NCBI RefSeq assembly: GCF_001445575.1
Contig: NZ_CP013200.1
Coordinates: 3,596,001 to 3,660,000, forward strand
From: Arthrobacter alpinus
Lineage (GTDB): Bacteria; Actinomycetota; Actinomycetes; Actinomycetales; Micrococcaceae
Direction of reading: 5' to 3'
DNA length: 64,000 nucleotides
Shown here: one piece after another, positions 1 to 10,600 of the stretch
How the letters are laid out: each line of letters starts with the position of its first letter
How positions within the stretch are numbered: the stretch's first letter is position 1
Made by a program: the position numbers and the translations under genes
Notes under the pieces: model-generated
What the model saw: only the letters and a program-made list of their open reading frames with translations
The model's database searches: none
What the model was told of the DNA's origin: nothing

Positions 1-3000
1 ATGCCGTCGCTACTGGTCTCAATCGAGGTGCCCACCACTTCCAGGGGTGTGCCCGGGAACGGGTTCACGTCATTTTTCAGAACCTTGATGACTTCCTCAC
101 GGCCGGCGTGGGCGTCCAGGACGATGTCCTCATTAGCCACCGCCAGCGGCTCGGAGGAGGAAATGGCTTTCAGCACAATCTCGGCCGGAACAGGATCGTT
201 GCTGCCGTCATCAACCTGCACCGTGACGGTTCCACCGGCACCCACCTTGGTGTTGTCATCGAGTGAAACGGTCAAGACCGTGCCCTTGAGCTCTGCCTTG
301 AAACCGGCGGGAGCGCCACCCACCAGGGAGTACTTGAATTTTTCCTTATCCCCTGGATCAACATCAAAGGCGAGGGGTCCCACGTCAAGGGTGACAGTTT
401 CCTGCTGGGGAACATCCAGCATGGAACCGGTAAACGTTGGCGCAGTGTTTTTCTTTTCCTCGTCCTTCTTTTTGTCGTCCTTCTTATCATCTGAGGGCTT
501 CGTGACAGGGGCAGGATCCACCAGAGTCATGACCGTCAACGTTGATTTCAGACCCTCGGGATCATCGGGGCCGGAACCGTCTGTGACCTCAAAGGTAATG
601 GAGCCCGGTCCGTAGAACTTAATGTCGGCAGCGTAGTTGATGGCCGCACCATCTCCCACAATGACGTCTTCGTTCAACGCACCCAAAAGCGAGATCTTGG
701 AGGCCTCGGTCAGGCGCGGTTTACGGCCTTCACGCACCTGAACATAGTCCGCGAGCTTCATAACGGCACTTTCACCGGCGGTTAGGCGGATGACGTCGTG
801 GCTCTTGAGCACGGGGTACTGCTTATCCAAGCCCGGAACCCAGATTACGGCAGTGGCTTTGAGACCGTCCTGATCCGTGATGGTGTACGGGATCATTTGC
901 GCCCCTGCCGTAAGCACAACACGAACGGCGCCTGCGGACGTGACGGAGGCATCGGGCGCAGACGCACCCGGAGCCGCTTCCACGGCGACTTTAAGCGCCT
1001 CGGTCACTCCGTCGGGATCGGCATCGTTTTCCAGGACCGGCACGTCAACAGTGTTTTTGCCCAGCATTTGCTTCACAGTGACCCGGTCATCGCGGGCAAT
1101 GGGCGCCTTCAAGGGCGCCTCCGGGGTGACAGTCATGCGAATGTTGCCGGTAGCCTTGGCCCCAAACTTGTCAGCGACCGTGTACATCATGGTGGCGGTG
1201 CCCGGTTCCTGGGGCGACGTCACTAAAACCTTGCCCTTGTCCGTGACGGTGGGCAGCATTTCTTCAGGACCCTTGAAGCCGTTTTCGACCAAGCCCAGCA
1301 GGCCACCGTCGGGATCAGAGTCGTTGAGCATGACATCCAGGGAAACCTTTCGGCCCGGACGCATCGTGATGAAATCGTCTTCGGTGACCGGCGGGTGGTT
1401 CAGGGTCAGCGGCGGCGCGACACCCACATCCACGCGGGCTATGGCCTCGGCACCGAGGCGGTCCCGGACCCGGTAGCTAAACGTGTCCGTCCCAGCCGAG
1501 TTACCGCCAGCCGTGTAGTAGATGTAGCCGTTGCCGGTTTCGGCGGTACCCAGCGATGGCGCCTTGTCAACGCCCACCAGCTCCACGGAATCACCGTCGG
1601 GATCAATCCCGTTGAGGGTCACAGGGATCTTCACCTGGTCCCCGGCGATGACGCGCCCGGTCAGGTTCTTCGGAGCCGGGGGCAGGTTGTGCTCGGCATC
1701 GGCGGCGACGACGGTGATGGAGACCTGAGCAGAGCCAAATTGGCCCGAACTGTTGGCGACCTTGTAGACACCCTGCACTTTTCCGGCAGTCTGGCCGGCG
1801 ATGAAGCGCAGCTGGTTTTGATCTGTGAACAACTTGCCAGATTCGGCATTCCCGGCCTCCACCACAACTGGAGACTTGAGTACTTCACCGTTGGGGTCTG
1901 TGTCATTGGCCAACACGGGAATGCTGACCACATCACCCACACGGACAATGGCGGTGTCGGGTTCCACGCGCGGCGCCAGCCACTTATCTGGCGCAGGAAT
2001 GCGGATGATGGAGATCTCGCCAACGGCACTGCCGGCACCGTTGGAGATGGTGTATTTGATGCTCATGGAGCCGGTCAGTCCGCGTACGTCGGCGAGCTTG
2101 ATGACGTTGCGTTCAATGATGGTGGCCGAGACGGGAGACCCGCCGGGGACATCCACTGACTGGATGACCAGAACGCCCCCGGCCGGATCCATGTCGTTGC
2201 CCAGCACATCCACCAAAACCGATCCACCGGCCGGCAACATGGCCAGGTCCTTCACAGCGACCGGCAATCCGGCAGTGTCTTCAGGTACCACATCAACCCG
2301 GATCAGGCCGGTGGCGCTCATGGGCCCATTCGTCACCTGGTATTCCAGGTACACCTCCCCAGGCGCGCTGGCGGTAAAGGTGACGGTGCCATTGTCCGCA
2401 ATCCTGGAGATGGTGGTGTTTGCGGCCTTGGAAACACTGGCCAAGCGCAGTGTGCCACCGGAAGGGTCCTGGTCATTGCGCAGCGGGGCCAGCGCAATGG
2501 GCTGATTCACTACAGCGCGGAAGAAGTCCGCGTTGGCAACAGGGGGCACGGTGCCCGCTGTTTTGACGTTGACCTTAATTTTCTTTTCGGTGCTGTCAAC
2601 ACCGTCCGAGACTGTGATGGTCATCGACTTCATGCCGGCTTCTTCGCCGTCGTCGGTGTACTTGAGTTCGCCGTCGGGCGTGGTCTTGATGACGGCACTC
2701 TCATCGTCAGAGACAGCGCCGGTGAGGAAAATATCGTCCCCGTCGGGGTCGATCCAGTCCGTCAGCACATTTTGGCTCATTGTCTGGCCCTGCTCCACCA
2801 CCATGGGGGAATCACGCATGGGCTTAGGTGGCGAGTTTTCACTCGGCGGCACGATCCGCACTTCGACGTTGCCCTTGGCCGTGCCCTGACGGCCGTCATT
2901 GACGGTGTAGTCAAACGTTCCCGAGCCCTTCTTATCCGCAGGCACGTTGATCTGAAGTCCGGTCCCGCCGTAGATGGATTGCACCGCGCCCATGACAGGG

Positions 3001-4316
3001 TCGACGGTGGGAGGTTCCACCGTGAGCACGTCACCGTCCGGATCGGAGTCATTGAAGAGCACGGGCAAGATGGTGGTTTTGCCGGCGCGGACGCCGAAGG
3101 AATCAGAGACAGCTTCCGGTGGGCGGTTGGGTTTGGTCCGGTCCGGCAGGGTGCTGACTACGTTGGGGTCGGCAGATTCCTTCTCGGCGTTGTCGGCCTT
3201 TTTTAGGTCCGTTTTGAGGTCGTCCCAGTTATTGACAAGCAGCATGTTCTGGTTGACGAGCCACACATTGCCGGTGTTGACGTCGTTCAGGACCACTACA
3301 TCGCGGTTCTTGCGGAAGACAAACTCGGAGTTCGCTGAGGCCTTGGGGATGTCGACCACATCGCCTGTGCTATCACATGAAAGTACGTACTTGTTAGCAC
3401 CCGACCACGCCGCGTGGACGCAGTCATTCTGGATGACCGGGGCCACGGCCTTGCCGGTGGTACCAAGCTGCAGGACCTTGGCGGAACCGCCGTCCAGCGG
3501 TTGAGTATAGAGGGCCGTGCCGGTCTCCAGCGCCACAAAGTTGCCGTCAGCCGTGGGCTGCGCCAATAAGGCTCCCTTGGAATCAGGAACCTTCACGCTC
3601 TTTCCGCCGGGCAGGAACAGCTTGCCGGACTCGGGCGAGAACGCAACGGGTTTGCCGCCGGCGACCGTGAGCTGCACGTCCTTGGTCCCAGCCAGCCCCT
3701 CAAGCTTGTCCCGGTTTTGGGTGGCGACCTTGCCGGCGTCGTTCAGGGTTGTCGTGATGAGCTCCCCGACCTCGGCGTCAACAGTAAAAATGGTGTCATC
3801 GGGTGCCGTCACGGAGACGGCGCTGCGCAGGCCCTTGAGAATGGGGAGCGTGGTCTTGTCGCTGAAGCCGGGCACTTCCTGATTGCTCATGGCCCAGACC
3901 TTGCCCGCGCCGGAATCCGTGAGGGTGACAATGTTGGTCCCCTGCGAGCTCGCCTTGCCGCCGCCAACATTTGTTTCCGAGGCCATGGCCATCATCGGGA
4001 CACTGACGGGGTTTAGAAGGCTGCCGCCGTCGCCACTCATGAAGACGTTGCCGGCATCCTGGATGACGTCGAAGGTGGTGGAGGTTGCCGCGAAGCCACC
4101 GTCGAGGACCTTGGACTGGTCGTTAAGGTGGCCCACCAGGCCGTCGGCACGGTTGGTGACCCAGACGCTGCCGTCATTGAGCTCAACATCCGCCGTGGTA
4201 AATCCGGGGTAGACAATGGCACCCGTGACCAAGGAGGCCGCCAACACGATGGTTCCGGAGATCCCCAGCACATCCTTCTTGCGGAGTGTTCGTCCCGTAA
4301 GCGACTGCAATGCCAT
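1..4316 (-). CDS. Giant Ig-like repeat surface protein, downstream copy (3' end beyond window)
   Basis: This is the N-terminal 1438 or so residues of a very large protein; the stop lies left of the window. The chosen ATG gives MALQSLTGRTLRKKDV followed by one membrane segment (about residues 16-36), so the protein is probably anchored with its bulk outside. Residues 40-400 hold propeller-like repeats with WVTNRADG and DGNFVALETG motifs. After about residue 430 come many cadherin/Ig-like modules marked by NDSDPDGD and VLGNDMDP signatures, interrupted by a Lys/Asp-rich linker near residue 1350. It is a full paralogue of the gene at 4654-10814 and shares its whole domain order. In other actinobacteria such genes stand before MoxR/DUF58/transglutaminase genes; whether that holds here cannot be seen. 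A role in cell-surface or wall function is inferred only. Confidence 0.85.
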   Translation of the reverse strand, partial: MALQSLTGRTLRKKDVLGISGTIVLAASLVTGAIVYPGFTTADVELNDGSVWVTNRADGLVGHLNDQSKVLDGGFAATSTTFDVIQDAGNVFMSGDGGSLLNPVSVPMMAMASETNVGGGKASSQGTNIVTLTDSGAGKVWAMSNQEVPGFSDKTTLPILKGLRSAVSVTAPDDTIFTVDAEVGELITTTLNDAGKVATQNRDKLEGLAGTKDVQLTVAGGKPVAFSPESGKLFLPGGKSVKVPDSKGALLAQPTADGNFVALETGTALYTQPLDGGSAKVLQLGTTGKAVAPVIQNDCVHAAWSGANKYVLSCDSTGDVVDIPKASANSEFVFRKNRDVVVLNDVNTGNVWLVNQNMLLVNNWDDLKTDLKKADNAEKESADPNVVSTLPDRTKPNRPPEAVSDSFGVRAGKTTILPVLFNDSDPDGDVLTVEPPTVDPVMGAVQSIYGGTGLQINVPADKKGSGTFDYTVNDGRQGTAKGNVEVRIVPPSENSPPKPMRDSPMVVEQGQTMSQNVLTDWIDPDGDDIFLTGAVSDDESAVIKTTPDGELKYTDDGEEAGMKSMTITVSDGVDSTEKKIKVNVKTAGTVPPVANADFFRAVVNQPIALAPLRNDQDPSGGTLRLASVSKAANTTISRIADNGTVTFTASAPGEVYLEYQVTNGPMSATGLIRVDVVPEDTAGLPVAVKDLAMLPAGGSVLVDVLGNDMDPAGGVLVIQSVDVPGGSPVSATIIERNVIKLADVRGLTGSMSIKYTISNGAGSAVGEISIIRIPAPDKWLAPRVEPDTAIVRVGDVVSIPVLANDTDPNGEVLKSPVVVEAGNAESGKLFTDQNQLRFIAGQTAGKVQGVYKVANSSGQFGSAQVSITVVAADAEHNLPPAPKNLTGRVIAGDQVKIPVTLNGIDPDGDSVELVGVDKAPSLGTAETGNGYIYYTAGGNSAGTDTFSYRVRDRLGAEAIARVDVGVAPPLTLNHPPVTEDDFITMRPGRKVSLDVMLNDSDPDGGLLGLVENGFKGPEEMLPTVTDKGKVLVTSPQEPGTATMMYTVADKFGAKATGNIRMTVTPEAPLKAPIARDDRVTVKQMLGKNTVDVPVLENDADPDGVTEALKVAVEAAPGASAPDASVTSAGAVRVVLTAGAQMIPYTITDQDGLKATAVIWVPGLDKQYPVLKSHDVIRLTAGESAVMKLADYVQVREGRKPRLTEASKISLLGALNEDVIVGDGAAINYAADIKFYGPGSITFEVTDGSGPDDPEGLKSTLTVMTLVDPAPVTKPSDDKKDDKKKDEEKKNTAPTFTGSMLDVPQQETVTLDVGPLAFDVDPGDKEKFKYSLVGGAPAGFKAELKGTVLTVSLDDNTKVGAGGTVTVQVDDGSNDPVPAEIVLKAISSSEPLAVANEDIVLDAHAGREEVIKVLKNDVNPFPGTPLEVVGTSIETSSDG

Positions 4317-4588
4317 GTGCCAAACTCCAAAAGATTAACTGCCCGTGCGACTTCATATATTGCGAAAAAGGTGGGCCGGCCTCCAGTGAAAGCGGCGCCG
4401 GAAATAATTATACGTCGAATGGATTAATCTCGGCGGGTCAATCCCTGTGACTTCTTCAGCTTCCAGTAGAAATCCGGAGACGGCAATGGGGAGCCCTCCC
4501 CGTTCATGAGTACTCCCCACCGATTGGGCCCACGCGCCCGAGGGCCCCGAAGCGAGGCACGAGCTTTGGTAGGGCGTGGGGAGGGCGT

Positions 4589-4657
4589 TGGGCCCACGCC
4601 CGCCAGGTTCCCGGGAAATCGCGTCAGCGATTTACCGGGCCGGCGAGTGGGGACTAG
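4589..4657. repeat. Long palindromic (REP-like) element abutting a stop codon, copy 1
   Basis: This is an imperfect inverted repeat whose core reads AAATCGC-gtca-GCGATTT, flanked by CCCGG/CCGGG and by CCGCC/GGCGA arms. It begins at the TAG stop (4654-4656) of the minus-strand gene to its right. A second copy with compensating base changes sits at 60239-60305, again touching the TAG of an unrelated gene. It probably folds in RNA and may end or protect the transcript; it lacks a T-run. The rest of the 337-bp gap between the two Ig-like genes (4317-4588) shows only short GC-rich inverted repeats and no gene. Confidence 0.8.
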
Positions 4658-7566
4658 CAGCGGATGTTACCTCCATTACGGTCACGGACATCAACAGTGT
4701 TGGCCTTGACCCAGCGTCCCGGGTGTGGACCGCTAGACATGGTGTACCAGCCCGACCTGGCGCAGCCGCTCACCTGAACCCAGCCGTCGGCCCGGTCCAG
4801 CCACTTGCCGCCTAGGTTGACGTCTCCGCCCGGGGACCTTGTTCCGTCACAGTAGAGTGAACCTCCACTGCTGTAGAAGTTGTCGCCCTCGCCCGGCCCT
4901 TGCGTGCAGGAGTGCCAGGTGCCCTCCTCGACAATGACCTCCGTGACAGGTGGGTCCGGCTTCTTGGCTCCACTGGTTAGGGTCTTAGAATCGACAGCCC
5001 CATACGTTCCTACAGAGTTCTTGGCGCGAACTTTGATGGTCACCGTTTTGCTCCAGGCTCCGGTGTTGTAGCTCGCAGAGCCATTACCGCTCTTGGCTAC
5101 CCAGCCCCCGCCGTCAACATTAACTTCAACTGAGGCGGCATCCACGGCACCGCTGGGGTAGGCCCACGAGTAGGAAACACTCTGTGAGTCCTCGCCACCG
5201 TTGCTGCCTGAGACAGTCGCTGAACCCGGCACACCATGCGGAACAACGGTCCCGGACGCCGGAGAAGCATCTCCCACTGACGTCTGTCCACCGGCTGCTG
5301 CCCTAGCGCGAACCGTGGCATAGACGTTGGTGCCGTTGGGCGATGCCAGCACCGCACCCGAGGCCACCCCGCACTGTTCAGCCGATGTGGAGAGGGTCAC
5401 GCAGTATGTCACTTCATTGGCGGCATAGCCGTTGCGTTGCGCCGCGTTGAGCGGTGTATAGCCCACCGTGACTCGTCCACCAGCAGCAGTCTGGTTGGCA
5501 ATCGCGATGCTCGGGGCCACCATGGTCCCCACCTTACCCACTGCACGTTGCGGCGTTGAGGCAGCGCTGGCTGCACCGGTACCAGCCTTGTTGGTGGCCG
5601 TTACTGTGAAGGTGTACGGCGCCGTGGACGTGCCCACTGTGACCGTTTGGCTGGTCGTAGTGGGCGTATAGGTCTTCACGCCGTCACCGCCGCCGGACTG
5701 CGTCAAAGTGTAGGATTTGATCGCGTCACCGTTGATGAACGGTTCATTCCACTGCACCGAGATCTGGTTCTGGGATCCAACCTGCTCCAAGACCTGCACC
5801 GTGGGTGCGTTGGGTGCGGCCGGCACGCCTGCAGGAACCACGGATGCCGAATACGGCCCCCAGTCTGATGGCTTCGGGGCATTGTTGATGGCCTGCACCC
5901 GGAACTGGTACTCCGTTCCGTTCTCCAGACCCGGCCACGTAAACGAGTTCCCGGTGAGCCCGGCCTGTTGGGCGTTCTGCCCCGCAGGGACGGGTGAAAT
6001 CTCCACGTTGAACTTGGTCACGGCCGAGAACTCCCCCACGGGCGTCACCCAGTCCACTGTCACGGCCTTGTCACCAAACTTGGTGGTGGGTGCAGCAGGG
6101 GCATCAGGCTTGCGGTCCGGAATAGCCTCAGTGGACTGAGTCGACGCCGTTGAGGTAGCCACATCATTGGTGGCCGTCACCGTGAAGCGATACTTCTGGG
6201 CATTCTTGAGCTTGGAAATAGTGCAGGTGTTGGTGGCACAGTCCTGCGATCCGCCAGCCCACGCCACCGTGTACTTGGTGATGGGCGATCCATTGTCCGC
6301 CGGCGGGTCCCATGTCAGCAGCACAGCATTGTCCTGTTCCTCCAGGACCTGTGGCTTGGCGGGTGCATCCGGGCGGCCCTTGATGGTGATCTTGATGCGG
6401 CCGGTGGCGTGACGCGCAGCATCCTTGGTCTTGTCCTCAACCACATAACGCACCACCACGGTGCCCTTGTAGTCATCATCGCTGTTGACTGTGACGGCAC
6501 CGTCCGTGTGCGTGACAGTGACGCCCGCACTTCCGGTCTCCGTCATGGTGTCCACTACGCGCAGTGCTGTGTCCGGGAACGGGTTGACGTCATTGTTCAG
6601 GACCTCCACCGTCTCGGCCCGGCCCGCGTGGGCGTCGGCCACAACGTCGTCGTTCGCCACTGGCAAGGGAAGCGAGGACGACGTCGCCCGCAGCACTACA
6701 TCGGCCGTCACCGGTTCGTTGGTCCCGTCAGAGACGGAAACCTGAACGGTAGCCTGCTCCCCCACTTTGGTGCCGTCCCGTTGGGTCACCGTCAGCACGG
6801 TGCCGGAAAAGTCAACGTCAAAGTTGCCGGGCTTGTTGCCGGACAGCGCGTACTTGAATTTGTCCTTATCTCCGGGATCAATGTCAAAGGCGAGTGGACC
6901 GACGTCGAGCGTTACCTTCTCCTGCTGGGGCACCTCAAGGGAGGAACCGGTGAAGGTAGGAGGCGTGTTTTTCTTCTCCTTCTTCTTCTCGTCCTTGGAA
7001 CCGCTGGGTGCCGGATCCACCAGGGTCATGACTGTCAAGGTGGATTTCAGCCCCTCGGGATCATCCGGACCGGTGCCGTCGGTGACCTCAAAGGTGATGG
7101 ACCCAGGCCCGTAGAAGGAGATCTTCGCGGCGTAGTTGATGCCCTCGCCCTCTCCGACAATGACGTTCTCACTGCCAGCGCCCACCAGGGAAATCTTGGA
7201 CGCTTCGGTCAGGCGCGGTTTACGGCCCTCGCGGACCTGAACATAGTCTGCAAGTTTCATGGTGGCGCTTTTTCCGGCGGTCAGCCGAATGACCTTAGTG
7301 CTCTTGAGGACCGGATACTGCTTGTCTAAGCCCGGCACCCAAATGACAGCCGTGGACTTCAGGCCATCCTGGTCGGTGACCGTGTACGGGATCATCTGCT
7401 CACCCGCAGCCAGCACCACGCGCACGGCACCACTGCCGGTCACGGAGGCGTTCTCCGTCTTGATGCCCTCAACTGGTTGGATGCTGATCTCAAGATCGTC
7501 AGTGACACCGTCGGGATCGGCGTCATTCTCCAAGACCGGCACGTCTACTGTGTTCTTGCCGAGCAT
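4654..7566 (-). CDS. C-terminal part of frameshifted giant Ig-like/FN3 surface protein, upstream copy
   Basis: This 970-codon open frame continues the protein begun at 10814. The first usable ATG is at 7566 (MLGKNTVDVPVLENDAD), but homology with the paralogue runs without a break up to the deletion at 7620/7621, so this ATG is internal to the original gene. It holds more Ig/cadherin-like modules, a Lys-rich linker (DEKKKEKKNTPPTF), and then at least three fibronectin type III domains (for example VLLTWDPPADNGSPITKYTV). A tail of about 90 residues has four cysteines and WHSCTQGPGEGDNF. It has no start site of its own and no visible Shine-Dalgarno, so it is probably not made unless the frameshift is an assembly error or is bypassed. 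Confidence 0.75.
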   Translation of the reverse strand: MLGKNTVDVPVLENDADPDGVTDDLEISIQPVEGIKTENASVTGSGAVRVVLAAGEQMIPYTVTDQDGLKSTAVIWVPGLDKQYPVLKSTKVIRLTAGKSATMKLADYVQVREGRKPRLTEASKISLVGAGSENVIVGEGEGINYAAKISFYGPGSITFEVTDGTGPDDPEGLKSTLTVMTLVDPAPSGSKDEKKKEKKNTPPTFTGSSLEVPQQEKVTLDVGPLAFDIDPGDKDKFKYALSGNKPGNFDVDFSGTVLTVTQRDGTKVGEQATVQVSVSDGTNEPVTADVVLRATSSSLPLPVANDDVVADAHAGRAETVEVLNNDVNPFPDTALRVVDTMTETGSAGVTVTHTDGAVTVNSDDDYKGTVVVRYVVEDKTKDAARHATGRIKITIKGRPDAPAKPQVLEEQDNAVLLTWDPPADNGSPITKYTVAWAGGSQDCATNTCTISKLKNAQKYRFTVTATNDVATSTASTQSTEAIPDRKPDAPAAPTTKFGDKAVTVDWVTPVGEFSAVTKFNVEISPVPAGQNAQQAGLTGNSFTWPGLENGTEYQFRVQAINNAPKPSDWGPYSASVVPAGVPAAPNAPTVQVLEQVGSQNQISVQWNEPFINGDAIKSYTLTQSGGGDGVKTYTPTTTSQTVTVGTSTAPYTFTVTATNKAGTGAASAASTPQRAVGKVGTMVAPSIAIANQTAAGGRVTVGYTPLNAAQRNGYAANEVTYCVTLSTSAEQCGVASGAVLASPNGTNVYATVRARAAAGGQTSVGDASPASGTVVPHGVPGSATVSGSNGGEDSQSVSYSWAYPSGAVDAASVEVNVDGGGWVAKSGNGSASYNTGAWSKTVTIKVRAKNSVGTYGAVDSKTLTSGAKKPDPPVTEVIVEEGTWHSCTQGPGEGDNFYSSGGSLYCDGTRSPGGDVNLGGKWLDRADGWVQVSGCARSGWYTMSSGPHPGRWVKANTVDVRDRNGGNIRC

Positions 7567-7607
7567 CTCCTTAATGGTGACCCGGTCATCCCGGGCAATG
7601 GGAGCCT

Positions 7608-10600
7608 TCAGTGGGGCGTCGGGGTCACCGTCATGCGGATGTTGCCGGTGGCATTGGCGCCGAACTTGTCCGCCACGGTGTACATCATGGTGGCGATACC
7701 CGGTGCCGCCGGGGAGGTTACCAGAACCTTGCCCTTGTCCGTGATGGAGGGCTGCATTTCTTCAGGACCCTTGAAGCCGTTCTTAACCAGACCTAACTGG
7801 CCGCCGTCGGGATCTGAATCGTTGAGCATGACGTCCAAGGAGACCTTGCGCCCCGGTCGCATCGTAATGTAGTCGTCCTCCGTGACCGGCGGGTGGTTCA
7901 CCTCCAGCGGCGGAGCCACACCCACGTCAACCCGGGCCACAGCCTCGGCACCGAGCCTGTCCCGCACGCGGTAGCTAAAGGTGTCGGTGCCGGCGGAGCT
8001 GCCGCCAGCTGTGTAGAAGATGTAGCCGTTGCCGGTTTCGGCAGTACCCAGGGCCGGGCCCTGGTCAACACCCACGAGCTCAACGGAGTCGCCCTCGGGA
8101 TCAATCGCGTTCAGCGGCACCGGAATGCGCACCTGGTCTCCGGCAATGACGCGACCCGTGAGGTTCTGTGGAACCGGAGGCAGGTTGTGTTCGGGGTCCG
8201 CAGCCACAATGGTGATGGTCACCGGGGCCGAATTGAACTGGCCGGAGCTGTTCGTGACCTTGTAGACGCCCTGCACGGTCTTGGGTGTGGGGCCGGCGAT
8301 GAAGCGCAGCTGGTTCTGGTCGGTGAAGAGCTTGCCAAATTCTGCGTCGGGCGCCTCGACCACCTCAGGAGCCTTCAAGACCTCGCCGTTGGGGTCGGTG
8401 TCATTGGCCAGGACGGGGATACTGACAACATCGCCCACGCGCACAATCGCGGTGTCGGGTTCCACGCGCGGCGCCCGTTGCTTGTCCGGGGCCGGGATGC
8501 GCACCACTGAGATTTCACCTGTGGCACTGCCGGCACCATTGGAGATGGTGTATTTGATCCCCAGGGTGTCTTTCAATCCGCGCAGATCAGTCAGTTTGAT
8601 GATGTTGCGGTCAATGATGCTGGCGGCCACGGGCGAACCCGCCGGCAGTTCAACGGACTGGATGACCAGGACGCCGCCGGCCGGGTCCGAATCGTTACCC
8701 AGCACATCCACCAGGGCGGAACCGCCGGAGGGCAGCATGACCAGGTCCTTCACGGCCACGGGCAGTCCCTGCAAGTCTGGTTCCACCACCTCGACGCGGA
8801 TCAAGCCCGTGGCGCTCATGGGCCCGTTGGTCACCTGGTATTCCAGATAGACGGCGCCCACAGTGTCTGAGCTGAACGTGACGGTGCCGTTGTCCGCAAT
8901 TTCGGAAACTTTTGCAGTGGCGGGCCGCGAGACGCTGGCCAGCCGGAGCTCGCCGCCTGCCGGGTCCTGATCGTTCTTCAGCGGCGCCAACACCACCGGT
9001 TTGCCGGCCACGGCGCGCACAAAGTCCGCATTCGCCACGGGGGGCACTCCACCTGCGGGCAAGACGTTGACCTTGAGCTGTTTTTCCGTGATGTCGCGGC
9101 CGTCCGACACCGAAACCGTCATGGTTTTCATGCCGAGCTTCTCGCCGTCGTCGGTGTAGCTCAGTTCGCCGTCGGGAGTGGTCTTTATGACGGCGGACTC
9201 GTCGTCGGACAACGCACTGTTCAGGAAAATGTCGTCACCGTCGGGGTCGATCCAGTCGGTCAACACGTTCTGCTTCATGGTCTGGCCCTGCTCCACCACC
9301 AGCGTGGTGTTGCGCATGGTGCGCGGTGCGGTGTTTTCACTTTCCGGCACCACCCGTACGTCCACATTGCCCTTGGCGGTTCCGTTGCGGCCGTCATTGA
9401 CCGCATACTGAAACGCCCCCGAACCGGTTTGCTCGTTAGGGACGGTGATTTGCAAGCCCGTCCCGTCATAAATGGAGGTCACTGCCCCAAGAGAAGGCTC
9501 GACGTCGGGCTCCCCCACCGTGAGCACGTCACCGTCCGGGTCGGAGTCGTTGAACAGGACCGGCAGGATGGTGGTCCTGCCGGCACGCACACCAAAGGAG
9601 TCCGGGGCTGCCTCCGGCGGGCGGTTGGGTTTGGTGCGGTCCGGCAGGGTGCTGACCACGTTCGGATCAGCCGATTCCTTGTCCGCGTTGTCTGCCTTCT
9701 TCAAATCCGTCTTGAGGTCATCCCAGTTGTTAACCAACAGCATGTTCTGGTTTACGAGCCAAACATTGCCGGTGTTTACGTCGTTCAGGACCACCACATC
9801 GCGGTTCTTACGGAACACAAACTCCGATTTCGCCGAGGCCTTCGGGATGTCCACCAAGTCCCCTGCGCCATTGCAGGACAGCGCATACTTGTTGGCTCCC
9901 GACCACGCCGCATGCACACAACCGTTTTGGACCACCGGCGCCACGGGCTTCCCCGTAGTTCCCAGCTCCAGCACCTTGACGGCCGAACCATCCAGGGGCG
10001 CCGTGAACAAGGCAGTTGCAGTCTCCACGGCCACAAAGTTTCCGTCAACCGTGGGCTGCGCCAGCACTGCCCCCGTTGCCTCGGGAATGGTTGCGCTCTT
10101 GCCGCCCGGGAGGAATAACGTACCGGACTCCGGAGAGAACGCAACGGGTTTGCCACCGGCCACCGTGAGCTGGACGTCCTTGGTCCCAGCCAGCCCCTCA
10201 ACCGGGGCCCGTTCCTGGGAGGCGACCTTGCCGGCGCCGTCCAGGGTGGTGGTGATGAGTTCCCCAGCCTCGGCATCAACAGTAAAAATGGTGTCATCCG
10301 GGGCGGTGACGGAGACGGCGCTGCGCAGACCCTTGAGGATGGGCGGCGTGGTCTTGTCGCTGAAGCCGGGCACTTCCTGGTTGCCCATGGCCCAGACCTT
10401 GCCCCCACCGGAATCAGTCAACGACACAATGCTGGTGCCCTGCGAGATTTGCTTGCCGCCGCCGAGTCCCGTCTCCGAGGCCATGGCCATCAAGGGGACG
10501 TTGACCGGACTAAGGAGGCTGCCGCCGTCGCCCTTTACAAAGACGTTCCCGGCATCCTGAATCACGTCAAAGGTGGTGGAGGTGGCTGCGAATCCGCCGT

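Noticed and set aside
7600..7640. Programmed ribosomal frameshift as explanation of the split Ig-like gene
   Set aside because: No slippery heptamer or downstream pseudoknot is evident and the paralogue has an uninterrupted frame; a simple one-base deletion explains it.
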